A DNA stretch of 64,000 bases, from positions 10,856,501 to 10,920,500 of the forward strand of contig BSBN01000140.1 of the NCBI GenBank assembly GCA_027924645.1. The letters are read 5' to 3'. A model generated the notes under the pieces. It was not told where the DNA came from. It searched no databases and saw only the letters and a program-made list of their open reading frames with translations. The stretch is from Cunninghamia lanceolata. Its lineage: Eukaryota > Streptophyta > Pinopsida > Cupressales > Cupressaceae. This document shows, in pieces, positions 38,462-51,013 of this stretch (the first letter of the stretch is position 1; the number at the start of each line of letters is the position of its first letter). Position numbers and translations under genes: made by a program.

Positions 38462-41400
38462 TTACTCCTGGAAGCCTGCGAACAAATATGGATATAGCTC
38501 TCGCATACGGGAAGTATCTTCCCAGGTCGCTGAAGTCTCATCATTAGGATCCCATTGGACCCTTACCTGCTCTATGGCTCTGCCCCTGAGAACGAGTCGC
38601 CTGTGCTCTAAAATGCCCACGGGCTCCAAAGCTAGCTGCCCGTCCTCTACCTGTAAAGCATTCCAGTCAAGGACATGAGAAATATCTGGGTGATAAGGTC
38701 TAAGAACAGAAACATGAAATACATCATGGACGCGTGACAAGCTAGGCGGCAAAGCAAGACGGTATGCAACAGGACCGATCCTCTCCAAAACCTCGAATGG
38801 CCCCACAAAGCGTGGTGCGAGCTTAGAGCCTTTTCCGTAACGGATCAGACTCTTTCGCGGACGCACCCGCAAGAACACCCGATCACCAACTGAAAACTGA
38901 CGATCAAGTCTGTGAGCATCTGCATATTTCTTCTGTCTATCCTGAGCTGCTACCAGATGCTCTCTGATGCGATCAACCTGCTGCTCCATCTCTTGGAGCA
39001 TCTGAGGACCTAGGAGAACTCTATCCTCAAGGCGATCCCAACTCAACGGGGTACGACAAGGACGACCATACAGGGCCTGAAAAGGAGACATGCCAATGGA
39101 ACTGTGGTACCCATTATTGTACGCAAACTCCACCAAATACAAATAATCTTCCCATCGGTTTTGTTGATCCATCACATACATACGGAGCATATCCTCGAGG
39201 ACCTGATTGACCCTCTCAGTTTGCCCATCAGTCTCTGGATGATAAGCTGAACTGAAGTTCAATTGAGTCCCCAAAGTATGTTGAAGAGACGTCCAAAGAG
39301 CTGAAGTAAAAACTGGATCACGATCGGAGATAATCTTGCGAGGAATCCCGTGCAATCTGACGATATCCTCCATGAAAATTTTGGCCACAGAAGAAGCATT
39401 ATATGAAGATCGAACAGGAGAAAAGTGTGCTACTTTCGTAAGCCTGTCTACAGTGACCATTATCGCATCATGGCGACGAGAAGACATGGGTAAACCAACT
39501 ATGAAGTCTATTGAAATGATGTCCCATTTCCATTCCGGAATAAGATGCGGCTGAAGAAGACCTGCGGGATGCTGATGTTCCGCCTTAACCCTCTGACATT
39601 CTAAGCATCTCGAAACAAAATCAGCAATATCCCTCTTCATTCCGGCCCAAAAATATATCTGACGAAGGTCTGCATACATCTTCTTGACACCTGGATGCGC
39701 AAAATAAGGTGCCCGATGAGCCTCAGTCATGATTAGGGTGCGGAGACCCTCTGTAGAAGGCACATAAATGCGATCTAAATGTCGCAAGAGACCATCCGAC
39801 TCGATAGAATACCCAGCATATCTACCCTCCAAGGCTCTACCAGACTCCACTTCAGCTTTCACTTCCTGATACCATCTATCTGCAGGGAGAGCTGCAAGAA
39901 CCTGCCCTCTCAAATCCACTCCAAGAGTAATAGATAAAAGTTCATGTCTTCGACGACTAAGGGCATCCGCCACCACATTCTCCTTACCTTGGATATATTT
40001 TACCTCAAAATCATACTCACATAGAAACTCCATCCATCGCCTCTGTCTCGCATTCAGGTTTGGCTGAGTAAAGATATACTGTAAACTTCGGTGATCACTG
40101 TGCAGCTCAAACCGATGCCCCAGCAAGAAGTGTCTCCATCTTACCAAGGCATGAACAACTGCAGCTAACTCTAGGTCATGTGTAGGATAATTCAACTCAT
40201 GATCTTTGAGTTTACGGGACTCGTAAGCTATCACACGACCCTCCTGCATTAAAACTGCTCCTAAACCTTCCAAAGATGCATCAGTACAAACCACAAAATC
40301 TCTGGCAGGATCCGGCACCGCTAGAATAGGTGCACTGGTTAACCGCTCCTTAAGACTCTGAAAGGCTGCTTGACACTGATCTGACCAAATGAACTTCTTT
40401 CCTTTTCTCTGAAGTGAAGTTATAGGGTGAGCTATCTTTGAAAATCCTTCCACAAATCGCCGATAATAGCCTGCTAAACCCATGAAACTACGAACCTCTG
40501 AAACATTGGTAGGAGCAGGCCAATCCATGATCGCTTGAATCTTTGAAGGATCCACTGCAATACCCTTATCCGAAATAACATGTCCCAAATATTTTACTTC
40601 AGTTTGAAAGAAATCACATTTAGCCAAATTTGCATACAACTGATTTTCTCTTAAACACTGCAAAACCTGCCGCAAATGCTCTTCATGCTCCTCCATAGAC
40701 CTTGAATAAATCAATATATCATCTAAGAAGACAAGAACAAATCTATCCAGATAGGTACGGAACACACCATTCATCAGGCTCATGAATACTGATGGCGCAT
40801 TAGTCAATCCAAAAGGTACAACCGTGAACTCATAATGCCCATAGCGAGTGCGAAATGCTGTCTTGTGGATGTCAGCCTCAAAAATGCGCAACTGATGATA
40901 TCCCGATTTTAGGTCTATCTTCGAAAATACCTTAGCTCCCTTGATCTGATCAAAAAGGTCATCAATTCGCGGCAATGGGTACCTGTTCTTCACAGTCACC
41001 TTATTAAGCTGCCGATAGTCGATGCACAAACGCAGAGATCCATCCTTCTTCTTCACAAAAATCACAGGTGCTCCCCATGGAGAGACACTCGGACGAATGA
41101 ATCCCTTCGCTAATAACTCTTCTAGCTGCAAGTGAAGCTCCTTAAGTTCCTGAGTAGTCATTCGATATGGAGCTCGTGAAATAGGTTCTGCTCCAGGAAC
41201 AAGGTCTATCTTGAAATCAATATCCCGCTTCGGTGGCATACCTGGAATTTCGCTAGGAAAGACATCCTCATACTCCTTGAGAATAGGATAATCATCAAGG
41301 GATGCCTTCCTATTTTCCCCAAAATCTGAGTCATTAACTGTTACAGCAAACAACTTGCATCCTTGACGCAGACATCTCTTCAATTGCATAGCAGAAATCA

Positions 41401-43123
41401 TGCGCAAGGAGATGGGTCTCTGAATCCCAACCACTTCTACTTCTTTGCCCGAATCATCAACACACCTTACTAATTTGCGGCGACAGTCTATCACCGCCTG
41501 ATGCGCATCCAACCAATCCATTCCCAGCACTATATCATAGGATCCTAATGGTATAATGCGAAGATCCGCTGTGGAAGATAAAGGTCCTATCCTCAACTCG
41601 CAACCATGCACAAGAGAATCTACTGATACTCTAGATCCCGAGGCCAATTCTACCTGCCACTTGACATCTTGCTTTGCTGCCACTAATTTGCAACGTTCCA
41701 CTATAGAAGGGGAAATAAAAGAATCTGAAGCACCAGAGTCAAAAAGAACAGAAATGGTAATACCTCGCAAGACACCTGTAGTCTCCACAACGGTACCTTG
41801 GTGCTCCGCTTGGCGATTATCCACCGCCGCAAACACTCTATGTGATCTGCCTGCATCACCAACAGTGGGCTCTGAAGCTGTGGGTCTCTGACCAAATCCT
41901 GAAGTATTCTTATGCGGGCACTGTCTAGCAATGTGGCCCTGCTGACCGCAAGAAAAACATCCTGTTCCCCTGCCAAAACCTCCACCGCCTACAGGAGCAT
42001 TTGACTGCTGAAAACTACCTCTGCTTGCTGCAGATTGTGTGCTTTGCGTTGGTTGACTAGCACGATCACGTTTAACTCTCTGCCAACTTCGATCCTTTTT
42101 GGAATGAAATCTGTTGCTTTGCTGATACTGAGAGTTTCTTGATTTCGTCTGAGAAAACTGTTGTTGTTGCTGTCCACTCTTAGAAGGTACCTGATGACTC
42201 CTCGAGTTACCTGCTGCATGAGACTGACCACCTCGGAAACCTGAACCTGCTCGAGATGAGCTACCAATCTGTACACCTGTATGACCTCCTAGGGCCATGG
42301 TCAAGTTCTCTTCCACCAATCTAGCCTTCTCCACTGCTACCTCCATGGTCTTCGGCTCGAACACACGAACTCCTCCGCTGATGCGTGCATTCAGACCTCT
42401 GATAAAATGCTGAACTAACATGGCCTCGTCGTTTCCAATCCCTGCATATTGCTTGAGTTCATAAAACCTGCGCTCATACTGTTCCACTGTCATGGCCATC
42501 TGTCTCAACCCATGGAATTCATCCGCTCGTCGTTGCCTCCAGTGATCAGATAAAAATCGAGCTCTGAACCTATCCAGAAATAGTTCCCATGAAACTGTCG
42601 CAATATCTAGATGCAACTTTTGTTCCTCAAGACGCCACCAAGTAGAGGCGAATCCTCTTAGATGCATGATGGCGCATCTTGCCTTAGTGTTGCTGCCATA
42701 TGGATGCATAGCAAAGCATCTCTCCAAATCGATGAGCCATGTTTCTGCTTCCAAACCGCTACCGGAGCCATCGAAAGTAGGAGGACGGGCTCTCATCAGA
42801 TCTCTCATGTGGCCCGCAAGAATGGCTTCTTGTTCAGCTGTGACCTCTCTCCTTCTAGGAGATCTTTCTCTTTCTCTTTCTTCCAGTTGCACCACCTCCT
42901 GCCTCGGACCAAGACGAGCAAGCACCTCCTCAAGGAGCTGGCGTAGTTGTGCACCCTCAGGCTGAACCTGATTCTCCTGATTCTCGCTTCCACCTTCTTG
43001 TGTACTTCCATGAGGGGAGCTAGGAGGAGGGCTGATTTCAACACCTCTCCCACGACCCCTACCTCGACCACGTCCTCGGCCTCGTACCCTAGGCATCTTC
43101 CTGGACAACACATCCAAGAACAT
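38462..43123 (-). CDS. Intact Gag-Pol polyprotein of element C
   Basis: A single frame of 1553 codons from the first ATG (43123). A second ATG at 43096, followed by an Arg-Gly repeat, is an equally good start, and a TAG lies in frame at 43145-43147, just upstream. In order (numbered from 43123): Gag with the FASTWW motif (WW 162-163); a CCHC zinc knuckle, C389[13 protein letters not shown]402; protease with DSGAS at 462; reverse transcriptase with FLDD (Asp 801-802); RNase H starting at CTDAS (Asp 948); integrase zinc finger His1136, His1143, Cys1173, Cys1176; and catalytic Asp1206, Asp1267 and Glu1303 with 35 residues between the last two. A GPF motif (1441-1443) and a C-terminal chromodomain-like segment (QVRVQWDPN...ATWE) follow. 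All key residues are present. Order protease-RT-RNase H-integrase marks Ty3/gypsy. Gag and Pol share one frame, so no frameshift is needed. Confidence 0.95.
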   Translation of the reverse strand: MFLDVLSRKMPRVRGRGRGRGRGRGRGVEISPPPSSPHGSTQEGGSENQENQVQPEGAQLRQLLEEVLARLGPRQEVVQLEERERERSPRRREVTAEQEAILAGHMRDLMRARPPTFDGSGSGLEAETWLIDLERCFAMHPYGSNTKARCAIMHLRGFASTWWRLEEQKLHLDIATVSWELFLDRFRARFLSDHWRQRRADEFHGLRQMAMTVEQYERRFYELKQYAGIGNDEAMLVQHFIRGLNARISGGVRVFEPKTMEVAVEKARLVEENLTMALGGHTGVQIGSSSRAGSGFRGGQSHAAGNSRSHQVPSKSGQQQQQFSQTKSRNSQYQQSNRFHSKKDRSWQRVKRDRASQPTQSTQSAASRGSFQQSNAPVGGGGFGRGTGCFSCGQQGHIARQCPHKNTSGFGQRPTASEPTVGDAGRSHRVFAAVDNRQAEHQGTVVETTGVLRGITISVLFDSGASDSFISPSIVERCKLVAAKQDVKWQVELASGSRVSVDSLVHGCELRIGPLSSTADLRIIPLGSYDIVLGMDWLDAHQAVIDCRRKLVRCVDDSGKEVEVVGIQRPISLRMISAMQLKRCLRQGCKLFAVTVNDSDFGENRKASLDDYPILKEYEDVFPSEIPGMPPKRDIDFKIDLVPGAEPISRAPYRMTTQELKELHLQLEELLAKGFIRPSVSPWGAPVIFVKKKDGSLRLCIDYRQLNKVTVKNRYPLPRIDDLFDQIKGAKVFSKIDLKSGYHQLRIFEADIHKTAFRTRYGHYEFTVVPFGLTNAPSVFMSLMNGVFRTYLDRFVLVFLDDILIYSRSMEEHEEHLRQVLQCLRENQLYANLAKCDFFQTEVKYLGHVISDKGIAVDPSKIQAIMDWPAPTNVSEVRSFMGLAGYYRRFVEGFSKIAHPITSLQRKGKKFIWSDQCQAAFQSLKERLTSAPILAVPDPARDFVVCTDASLEGLGAVLMQEGRVIAYESRKLKDHELNYPTHDLELAAVVHALVRWRHFLLGHRFELHSDHRSLQYIFTQPNLNARQRRWMEFLCEYDFEVKYIQGKENVVADALSRRRHELLSITLGVDLRGQVLAALPADRWYQEVKAEVESGRALEGRYAGYSIESDGLLRHLDRIYVPSTEGLRTLIMTEAHRAPYFAHPGVKKMYADLRQIYFWAGMKRDIADFVSRCLECQRVKAEHQHPAGLLQPHLIPEWKWDIISIDFIVGLPMSSRRHDAIMVTVDRLTKVAHFSPVRSSYNASSVAKIFMEDIVRLHGIPRKIISDRDPVFTSALWTSLQHTLGTQLNFSSAYHPETDGQTERVNQVLEDMLRMYVMDQQNRWEDYLYLVEFAYNNGYHSSIGMSPFQALYGRPCRTPLSWDRLEDRVLLGPQMLQEMEQQVDRIREHLVAAQDRQKKYADAHRLDRQFSVGDRVFLRVRPRKSLIRYGKGSKLAPRFVGPFEVLERIGPVAYRLALPPSLSRVHDVFHVSVLRPYHPDISHVLDWNALQVEDGQLALEPVGILEHRRLVLRGRAIEQVRVQWDPNDETSATWEDTSRMRELYPYLFAGFQE

Positions 43124-43228
43124 CTTCAGGTTGTTAGGCAAGGACTAAAAATGAATATGTCCTTCAGAGTTTAAGCAACTAGCATAGCTTAATGGGCTAA
43201 TTATAAAACCAGAGTACCCAGTGTTAGT

Positions 43229-43246
43229 AACCTGGCTCTGATACCA
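43229..43246 (-). other. Primer binding site of element C (tRNA-iMet)
   Basis: The plus strand reads aacctggctctgatacca, so the minus strand is TGGTATCAGAGCCAGGTT. All 18 bases fit the 3' end of plant initiator-Met tRNA. Two bases separate it from the 5' LTR, which ends at 43249. Confidence 0.95.
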
Positions 43247-43518
43247 GATGTAACGCCCGCCTTGAACGCCTTAAAGAATACACATGTGTGCAATATAAAA
43301 CAGGAAAATTTTTTTTTTTTAAAACTGATAAAGTAAGTTACACAACTAATTACAACATATTCTCTAAGGGACCAAGGCTGCATCACTTAACCAATCAACT
43401 AACATAAATTAACATACATCAGTAATTGATCCAAATTCTTTTTCAATAAATAACTCATTCACATTCATTGCAAACATCAGATAACGGAATCAGCATGATA
43501 AGATACGTCACTGAAATG

Positions 43519-43530
43519 CTTTTATATAAG
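43519..43530 (-). promoter_or_regulatory. Candidate TATA box of the element C 5' LTR
   Basis: The minus strand reads CTTATATAAAAG, a strong plant TATA box, about 270 bp before the inner end of the LTR. Transcription starting about 30 bases downstream would give an R-U5 of roughly 240 nt. The same site is at 33337-33348 in the 3' LTR. Another AT-rich candidate (tttaaata near 37095 and 47277) exists farther upstream, so this is only a preferred choice. Confidence 0.35.
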
Positions 43531-43981
43531 TACATCAAAACATCATTACAATGCCACTTTTAGTTTACTTTTAAAGTCACATACATAAAGCATATTCTGT
43601 TACATAAATCTGGTACAAGGTTGCACACTTACATCTTCATCATTGAAACAAGTACAACTGAAACAAATCCTTTTCTGCATAAGATCCTGACAAGAGAACC
43701 AATGGATAAAGTAGCTCTTCCACCCGACCATGTGGAACCCTAAGGTCCACCCCCCGAGCTAGGAGTTAACATGAGGTCCCAAACACTGATAGTCAGGTAG
43801 ACGAAAGACAAACAAGAACAAAGGACGGCCAATGCCAATACAACACATGGCTACAACAATGCAGCACAACATAACTTAACTTTCACTTCATTTCCAGAGG
43901 CGACACAAAACAAACGAGGAGAGACCGAACAAGGGATGCTAGGTTGTAGTAGGGAGAGTGTCATCGCATGGTCCTAACATG

Positions 43982-44297
43982 GGTTATCCTGACAGCCTCT
44001 CACTAGGCGCCGGCCCCCATCTATGGTTATCCTGACAGCCTCTCACTAGGCGCCGGCCCCATAGGGTGACACATGCGGAATCGACCTTCCTTTCATGAGG
44101 ACAAGGAAGTCAATGATGCCGACCAGGCCTTCTCTACCCATCCTTAGTCTAAACAAGCACTACAGGCCATGGGAGAGGAATCCATTAATCTTATTAGTGT
44201 GAGATCTACCCTTAACCCCCTAGTTAATTTTTAGGTTATCACTTGATTAATCTACTTCCAACGGGTTATCCTGACTGCCACTTTGGGCGCCGGCCCC
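43982..44297 (-). repeat. GC-rich 43-bp repeat in the 5' LTR of element C
   Basis: The counterpart of 33800-34115: two tandem copies and one diverged distant copy of the ggttatcctgac...ggcgccggcccc unit. Confidence 0.75.
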
Positions 44298-47200
44298 ACG
44301 TTGAAAGCCACTCTCCTTCCTAACACCTAGTCAACCTTAAAACATCATGCAGGACTTATAACCATACACGCAAATGAACACTGCAAGCATAGACCCTCTC
44401 GCATCAAAATAGAATCATAACATCAAGTGTGATCCAATACTTTTAACATTACATAACTTTATTCTTTTACAGATTTCAGGTCTCTCCTTACGACAAAACA
44501 GTACAATAAGGTCACAAGAGGATTAATATCTCATCCCGAGACTATTACTTTACAAGACACAACATTCAATCGTGACAGTACCTCATTATACTACACACTT
44601 TGTTTGATACATATGAATGCTATTACATCACAATCATAAAACAGCAATACACCAGTTGCCAATACTTAACAACGACAACTCAGCCTCTGGAACACAAGTT
44701 TGAACAACCTCAAAACGACTCATTACAACACTCAAACAAATTCAATTCAAAATTCAAGAGATGAAATACTACAATTCATTCTCAGTTTTAATGCAAACAA
44801 CTTCTGAAATAAAATCAACATTATATCTTAACACTTGCAACCACATTTCTAACAAATCCTTATTTTGTTTCAAAAGATCAGTAAATTGATTAACTGAATC
44901 ATTACCGTAATTGATATAGGAACCACTTAATTTTCAGATACAATCTTATATACTATCCTTCAATCTTATCTAACTAGTTTATTCTATTAAGGATAATAAC
45001 GCTAAGAGAGATGTCTCATGGCTGAACGGCAATCACACGAGGCGAAAATCAAACACGAAATCCAAAAGAATTCTTTTATGATGATTTGAAGTTATCTCCG
45101 ATACTGATCTTATAGTGATTTACTTTCTCAAGAGAATGATCGTAATTACGCCCTATGCGAACAGCTTGGGATATTCTACTACTGAGGTGTAAAACTGCTA
45201 TTGACTGTTTAATCACTGACGTGAATGATATGCATCTGGTCTGATGACTTCCGGCTATGTTCTCTGAACTTGCAAATTTTACTGCGTTTACAGTATCCAC
45301 GTAAATCGGAAAGAACTGGAGAGTGTTTATGATGTGATAAAGAAGACCACGGTTTTGCCCTCACAGCAATCTCTTTTCAACTCAGTAAGCTAACTGCATT
45401 CGTTAGCATACTAGAATGGCTTTCTGCCTGTAAGAAGAGCTATATTGATAATTCTTCTATCATACTGCTGCTGCCGAATCTGTTATCAGATTTCTGAGAT
45501 ATTCAGATGTGAGGATTAGCCAAAACGAGACAGTAGCTACAGGAAACCGACAGCTGCTCAAATTACACTTGGAACTATTACTACATTATACCAACAGTTG
45601 GCTAATGACCATCTTGCCTTCACTGGCTATCTTGAGGTCACTCCAAACTTTTCAGACGTGCATCAGCTAAAACAACGGCAGCCTACAGATTAAACCTGAC
45701 TAAGTTTAGACTTTCACCTCTAACAACTGCAGTAAGCATAAACTTTTAAGACATTATTACTGCTATATAAACTATGAGTGCGGACAGAGATTGCTGTATG
45801 ACGAATGCCCTAATCACTTCGATGTTGCATGCTACAGCCTCCATTATCTTCCAGGGTTAACGGTGTTTGCTCAGCGTGTTTGAAAGCCAGTGATAACGCG
45901 CTATCCCAATCTATAAGTTGGCTGGTGTACAACGAATCATCGTCGCAAAACTGACAATGACTGACGGTGGCCATAAAATGGTCACGTTGAAAAGACTTCT
46001 GTGACTGCAACAAGAGCGATCGGCAATAAGGCCACGGCAGCGAGCATTTCAACCTTGCAGCGTGACCTGATATCCCGATCCACTAATAGCCAATATCAAC
46101 TGCAGCTAAAAACATAGACTCTCAGACAAGTTGACTCACCCGTTTTCTATTAACAAGCAGAACTTCAAATGAGAGCGAATGGTGAGACATCTACTCGACT
46201 CATCCCCTCCCATCGCGCCCTGACTCAACAATATGCAGCGTCTCCCACAAAACCTTATCAGACGCTATAGGGAATGACGAATGGGGTGCCGGCCAGATCG
46301 CTACACTAGGGTTAAACAGCAACGAACAGCCTGCCAAAACAAGCATTCGACCTCTCTAGAACGAATCTGCATTTTACACGCTTGGGAATATACGCAAATC
46401 TAAGCATTTCTGTAGGTTCGATTTGCTCCAGGTGATAAGATCGATCTGGCTGTTAGACGCATTGTCCCTGAGAGACTCCTCTTACACTTTCATGGAGATC
46501 CATGACCAGATAACACTGAGGCGTGTGCAGAAAGGTATCAACCAAAAAGAACTCCAGCTAAGGAATGCGCTAGACAATGGAGAAAAAGAACCCGTGGGTT
46601 GACAACACCACCTGGCCGCTCAGCTATAAAGAACAGGAGAAAGGTTTTTTGATCCTCTCGTTAGCCAGAATTCGCTAGTAACCAATCTAAAATAGGGATG
46701 ACGTAGTATGGAGAGCCATATCTGAGCCAAGGACGACATTCATCCCTACTATCAAGCATTTACCGTCACCACCTAGACGCTGCAATCTATTTACAAAATC
46801 ATATATTGCAAAGACAAATGGTATGGATCCCCTTACCACGCAATAAGATCCTAGAGACGCCCTTGTTTACTTAAATCAGAGACTACAGAGATACTGGAAT
46901 TGAATTCCCTTCTTCTATTGCAAATCTACCAATTAAAGTTTCCTGTCAACCCTCGCAAAACCATCCATCCTACGGAAATAAAATTGCAGATGTGGGAGCA
47001 AGCACGCTGCCTAAGCAGATCGTTGGGTACAAGAGACATACAGCGGGTTTCCCTGACAGTTTCCAGCCACCACAGGGAGAAAACACTAATAACCTTGATC
47101 AGATTTTACAGTGACGACTAGCTGAAACCAACAGCGGTTCACGGCAACTCTATCGAGGTGTCCTACAAACCCTACCAAGATCTCGCCGGTCTGAGAATGT

Positions 47201-48618
47201 ATGCGGAATAATTCGGCAACCATTGAAAGGAAAGAAAACATTTGACTTCCAGAATCCTTGGGCAGTACCTATGTATTTAAACCCTAAGAGAGGTTGCTGT
47301 TCACACACAGAAAGGACAGACTGCCGAACAATGCGGAATCAAACAAACTAAAAACACATTTTGCAGATTGAAAGGAAGTTCAGAGATAAGGCAATCGACG
47401 GAACCTGATTTCGCAACCACCGTGACGAACCCGCTCCAATTGTTGCAGTTCCCAGCTGCTTCTTTCTTACCCCTGTGTTCTTCTCCTTGTTGCACCGACA
47501 ACTCTTTTATAACTCAGTCCCTTTCTCTTCTCCTAGGGTTTCCCACAAGATTCCGAGAAGCTTCTTTTTTTTTAAGAACATGTATATTTTTTTTTAATTT
47601 AATTTAATGATTCCCAATAATTAGGTACTTTATTTTATTATTATTATTTTCTTTATAACCGACCCCAAAATATTATTATTAATAGAATAGTACTATTTCA
47701 ACTATCCATATTTTTGTACTATCCTATAATTTATTTTATTAGTCTAGTTGTGAAACACAATTTACAAGCATGGCTATAATTATTTATTTATTTAAATATT
47801 TATTATAAATAATATTATATCGAATAATACAACTTCTTAGAACTTATTTATCAACAACACCTCTATTAAAATAATAATTTATTTATAACTTAAATCGACA
47901 ACTAACGACAATATGTCTATTTAACAACACTAGACTCTTCCGTAGAATATTTCTAATTAAAGCACAACATTACCGCACATACTTAAACACCTTTGAACTT
48001 GGTTTGACTCCAAAATACAATGTTACCTGACAGTGAGACATGGGCGAATGACAACCAATAACCACAAGGTGAACTGACGACGAAGGAACATTGACTAGGG
48101 ACCTCATATTAACTCCAACCAACTAATCCATTGGCGAAGGCACGCTCAGACCTGTAATCAGGTGGAGTCGATGCCAAGTACCTGCATCCTGCAGCAACGC
48201 ACAGTTAACCGTAACAAGATATACATATACATCACATGCAGTCCTATCGTGAATGGAAATCGCAGTGAGGTAGGGTACTCGTGAACGAGTAATACAACAC
48301 TGTTCCATTCACGTTTTAAAATAATAATCACTACATTGAACAAGATATCAGATTACTAATCTACGACATCAAATGATTAGCTAACTTCCGATCCCATATA
48401 ATGAATAACATCAAAGCATCTAAAACATCAGTTCGTTTATCAAATTGTAAAGCATAATGACATAATCCAACATCAATATCTGTTATTATAACAATTAAGT
48501 TCATACTGAAATAGGCAAAATAACTAGAAATCCATCATCAACGATCTAAAAATACTGTCAAAATGTCCAATACTACTAAGCAACCATCAGTCCAAAAGAC
48601 GATAAGCTGAGGGGTACT

Positions 48619-48621
<3 letters not shown>

Positions 48622-48626
<5 letters not shown>
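48622..48626. repeat. Target site duplication of element C, right copy (atata)
   Basis: Matches 33062-33066 and runs into a pure AT tract up to about 48649. Confidence 0.65.
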
Positions 48627-48649
<23 letters not shown>

Positions 48650-51008
48650 TCCTTTTATAACCATAGCAAACCCATGCAACAACCTATATTATTCTTTTGA
48701 GTTCAACCAAAACCACCACAAAGCAACAACATATACTATTTACACCAACAATAAAGATAGAGAATTAATATTTTCTTTCTTTAAGGAAAGCATTGAAATA
48801 CACAACAACAAAACCCATGAGGCAATAACCATGAACATAGAAATATTTCATTTACAACCCAACAAGAGAGTTCACTCTCTCATATACAAATTTTACAATG
48901 AGGCCTCTTGGCCATGGATCTCAAATAGCCATCTACCACAAAACACAAAAATGATTAAACTCCCTCCAAGCTCCATATGCTCAAACCTTCCATAAAAACA
49001 AGGAAAAAACTATCCAATGCCACCAAAATGCTCTCCACCCTACCATAAACCCAAAGAGGGGTCACCCCCAAGCTTGGAGACCATCCTCACCTAGATTCAC
49101 ACCACATACAATGAGCAAATACACTCAAAATCAAGAAGAACACCCAGCTAAGTTTAACACACAAGGAAATCCATTAGTAATAGACTGAAGGGGTAGGAGA
49201 GTGGACAACTCTCTACTCAAGAGGTGCACTCCTAAAATAGAAAATCTCATAAAAATCAAAACAAGGCCTCAAGCCTTAAACACCACAAAATAATGAAATA
49301 CAACTCCAAGGCACTCAGGCCTTCTCAATAAAAAACTCATAGGTACTCATGCCATATCAAATAACTCCATACTCCTCCAAATGCTCTCAAAGACATCAAA
49401 ATTTCACATAGATCAAGAGGGTGAGCTTGAGGAGGTTCACTCCTCTCCCATCCCATACATGATGAGCTCTCCAAAAATGAAGAGTCTCATACAAACACCC
49501 ACAAAAACCCACATAACAAAAAAAAATGTAAACACTCAAAACCACAATCACACAATGAAATTTAAATAAATGACAAAGGCTTCAAGCCTTGAATCTTACC
49601 TATCAAAGCCCAATAATGGAAGAGGTTTGATGTACAGCCTTCCAACTCCTTGTCCAACTCTTGCCTCCAAGTCTCCAAATATAGCTAACTCCCCAAAAAG
49701 CCATGATAAAAGAAAATAAGTGAAAATGGAGAACCCTCTCCATCTCTCAAAGAGGGAGTATTATAGGCTCTTCTCAAGTGCCTTGAGTAATGAGAAGGTG
49801 ACACATGTCACCTTCTCCTTCCTCCTCACAATCCACTTGCAAGCTCCATGGAATGTGGAGGTGACAAATGTCACTCTCCCATCCCACCAAGCCTCACCCT
49901 CTCCACATGTGCTCTCACACTTGTGTGAGAGAAAATCTATAGAAGAGGAATCTCACAAGGTGGACTCCAAGAGGACAAGATATGACACTTGTCATAGTCC
50001 TATTCTCCAAAGAAATCTTATTCATTTCAAGATGCTCTCACACATGTGTGAGAGCATTGAAGATGGGTTTCACACACTTTGGGGTCTTGAAGACACCAAA
50101 GTCTTCAAGGAAAGTGAACCAAGGCCTTGGAAGGAGTGAGTCATGGTTGAATGCTTGACCCATCCACCACTACTTCCAAAATTTTAATTTCGTCACTTTA
50201 CTTCAGTGTGAAGTTAAAGTGACTAGATGGAGGTTACCCTAGGGTTTAGCATGTTGAAATGGGCCCTAGACCCTAGGGGTACAACCTAGGATCAAAATTA
50301 GCCCAAAATAAACACCTTAGGTAGCATAAAATCACATAAAAGGTCCATCAAAAATATTAATCACTAAAATGTGCCAAATCAAACACATATTTTACAACAC
50401 CATAATTTAAATCAATTAAAAGGGCTAGACATAATTGAAGGGACATCAGAATCAGACATCACAAAAAAACATCATGAAATACACATAATACCTTAGTCCC
50501 TCTTAGGATTAGATCAGTTTACATAGAATTCACATAAGGGTGTGGGATGATCTCTGATTTTTCGTGGCAGGGAAATTTTTTTGCACAATTACGAAAATAT
50601 GTTAGTAACACATGGATATCATAGCCAAATCAAAACAAAGCATATAACACACAATGTCGCAGAATCATCAAATCCTCAATAATCAATCAATAACGTTATC
50701 AATAAGATTTACTATCTACTGCATTTTTAATCATCAACTCAATATCAAGATTGCATAATAATTTATTCTTTAAAACTAACATTTAAATTTACTTGAAATC
50801 AAATTATTGCATAACATTATAACTTCAAATGAATTCTAACATGTAAACCATAATCAACATCATAGTATAGTCTACCTAATCCAAACATAGCATAAGAAAT
50901 AAATCCTAAAGGTCTGCAAAACGGGATCAACAATCCCAAAGTCCATATGTCATCAAATTGTAAATGTGATATAAGAAAAATATAGGAGTGAAATAAATAT
51001 GCCTCACA
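48627..51008 (-). repeat. 5' LTR of element B, right piece
   Basis: Resumes the LTR cut by element C and aligns with about 23500-25847, ending gcctcaca at 51008, where the other copy ends gactcaca. A frame of about 137 codons from the ATG at 49726 runs through it but is broken in the other LTR, so I do not call it a gene. Confidence 0.85.
49792..50057. repeat. Palindrome cluster in the 5' LTR of element B
   Basis: Counterpart of 24632-24892. It has a 26-bp palindrome at 49792-49817 (arms gagaaggtgaca/tgtcaccttctc); 49861-49874 (gtgaca/tgtcac); 49912-49931 (ctctcacac/gtgtgagag, 2-base spacer); 49981-49996 (tatgaca/tgtcata); and a perfect 26-bp palindrome at 50032-50057 (half-arm atgctctcacaca). 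Confidence 0.65.
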
Positions 51009-51013
51009 AAAGA
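51009..51013. repeat. Target site duplication of element B, right copy (aaaga)
   Basis: Matches 21627-21631, which fixes the right end of element B at 51008. Confidence 0.8.

Larger units (their letters stand above)
33067..48621 (-). mobile_element. Element C: complete, young Ty3/gypsy chromovirus-like retrotransposon
   Basis: The element is 15,555 bp, with two 5373-bp LTRs (33067-38439 and 43249-48621) around a 4809-bp interior. On the minus strand it has, in order, the 5' LTR, a perfect 18-base tRNA-iMet PBS two bases inside it, one open gag-pol frame, a polypurine tract and the 3' LTR. Both LTRs start TGTAACG and end TACTACA on the plus strand. I find only three LTR differences: 33126 T against 43308 A, 33495 A against 43677 G, and 33608 C against 43790 T. 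That implies very recent insertion. Gene order, the GPF motif and the C-terminal chromodomain-like segment point to the chromovirus branch, probably near Tekay/Del. It interrupts the 5' LTR of element B. By structure it could be an active autonomous element. Confidence 0.95.
43249..48621 (-). repeat. 5' LTR of element C (5373 bp)
   Basis: Second copy of the LTR, next to the PBS, so it carries the promoter for gag-pol. It ends tactaca at 48621 and is followed by the atata target duplication. It is longer than the element's whole interior. Confidence 0.95.
21632..51008 (-). mobile_element. Element B: decayed Ty3/gypsy retrotransposon hosting element C
   Basis: LTRs at 21632-25847 and 30948-51008 (the latter split by element C) bound an interior of 5.1 kb with a tRNA-iMet PBS next to the right LTR and a purine tract next to the left one, so the element reads on the minus strand. 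Its ends are flanked by aaaga on both sides. The interior encodes Gag, protease, reverse transcriptase, RNase H and integrase in the Ty3/gypsy order, all broken by stops and frameshifts. In about 210 bp compared by eye the LTRs differ at about 5-6% of sites. The polyprotein is clearly related to that of element C, but the LTRs are not alike, so it is a separate family of the same broad chromovirus-like group. Confidence 0.9.

Noticed and set aside
43124..43141. Start of the element C polyprotein at 43141
   Set aside because: That codon is TTG. The first ATG in frame is at 43123, with another at 43096, and a plant message would start at ATG.
49726..50139. A 137-codon open frame within the 5' LTR of element B
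   Set aside because: The same stretch in the other LTR (about 24566-24926) is broken by stops, the frame spans the palindrome cluster, and it has no recognisable domain.
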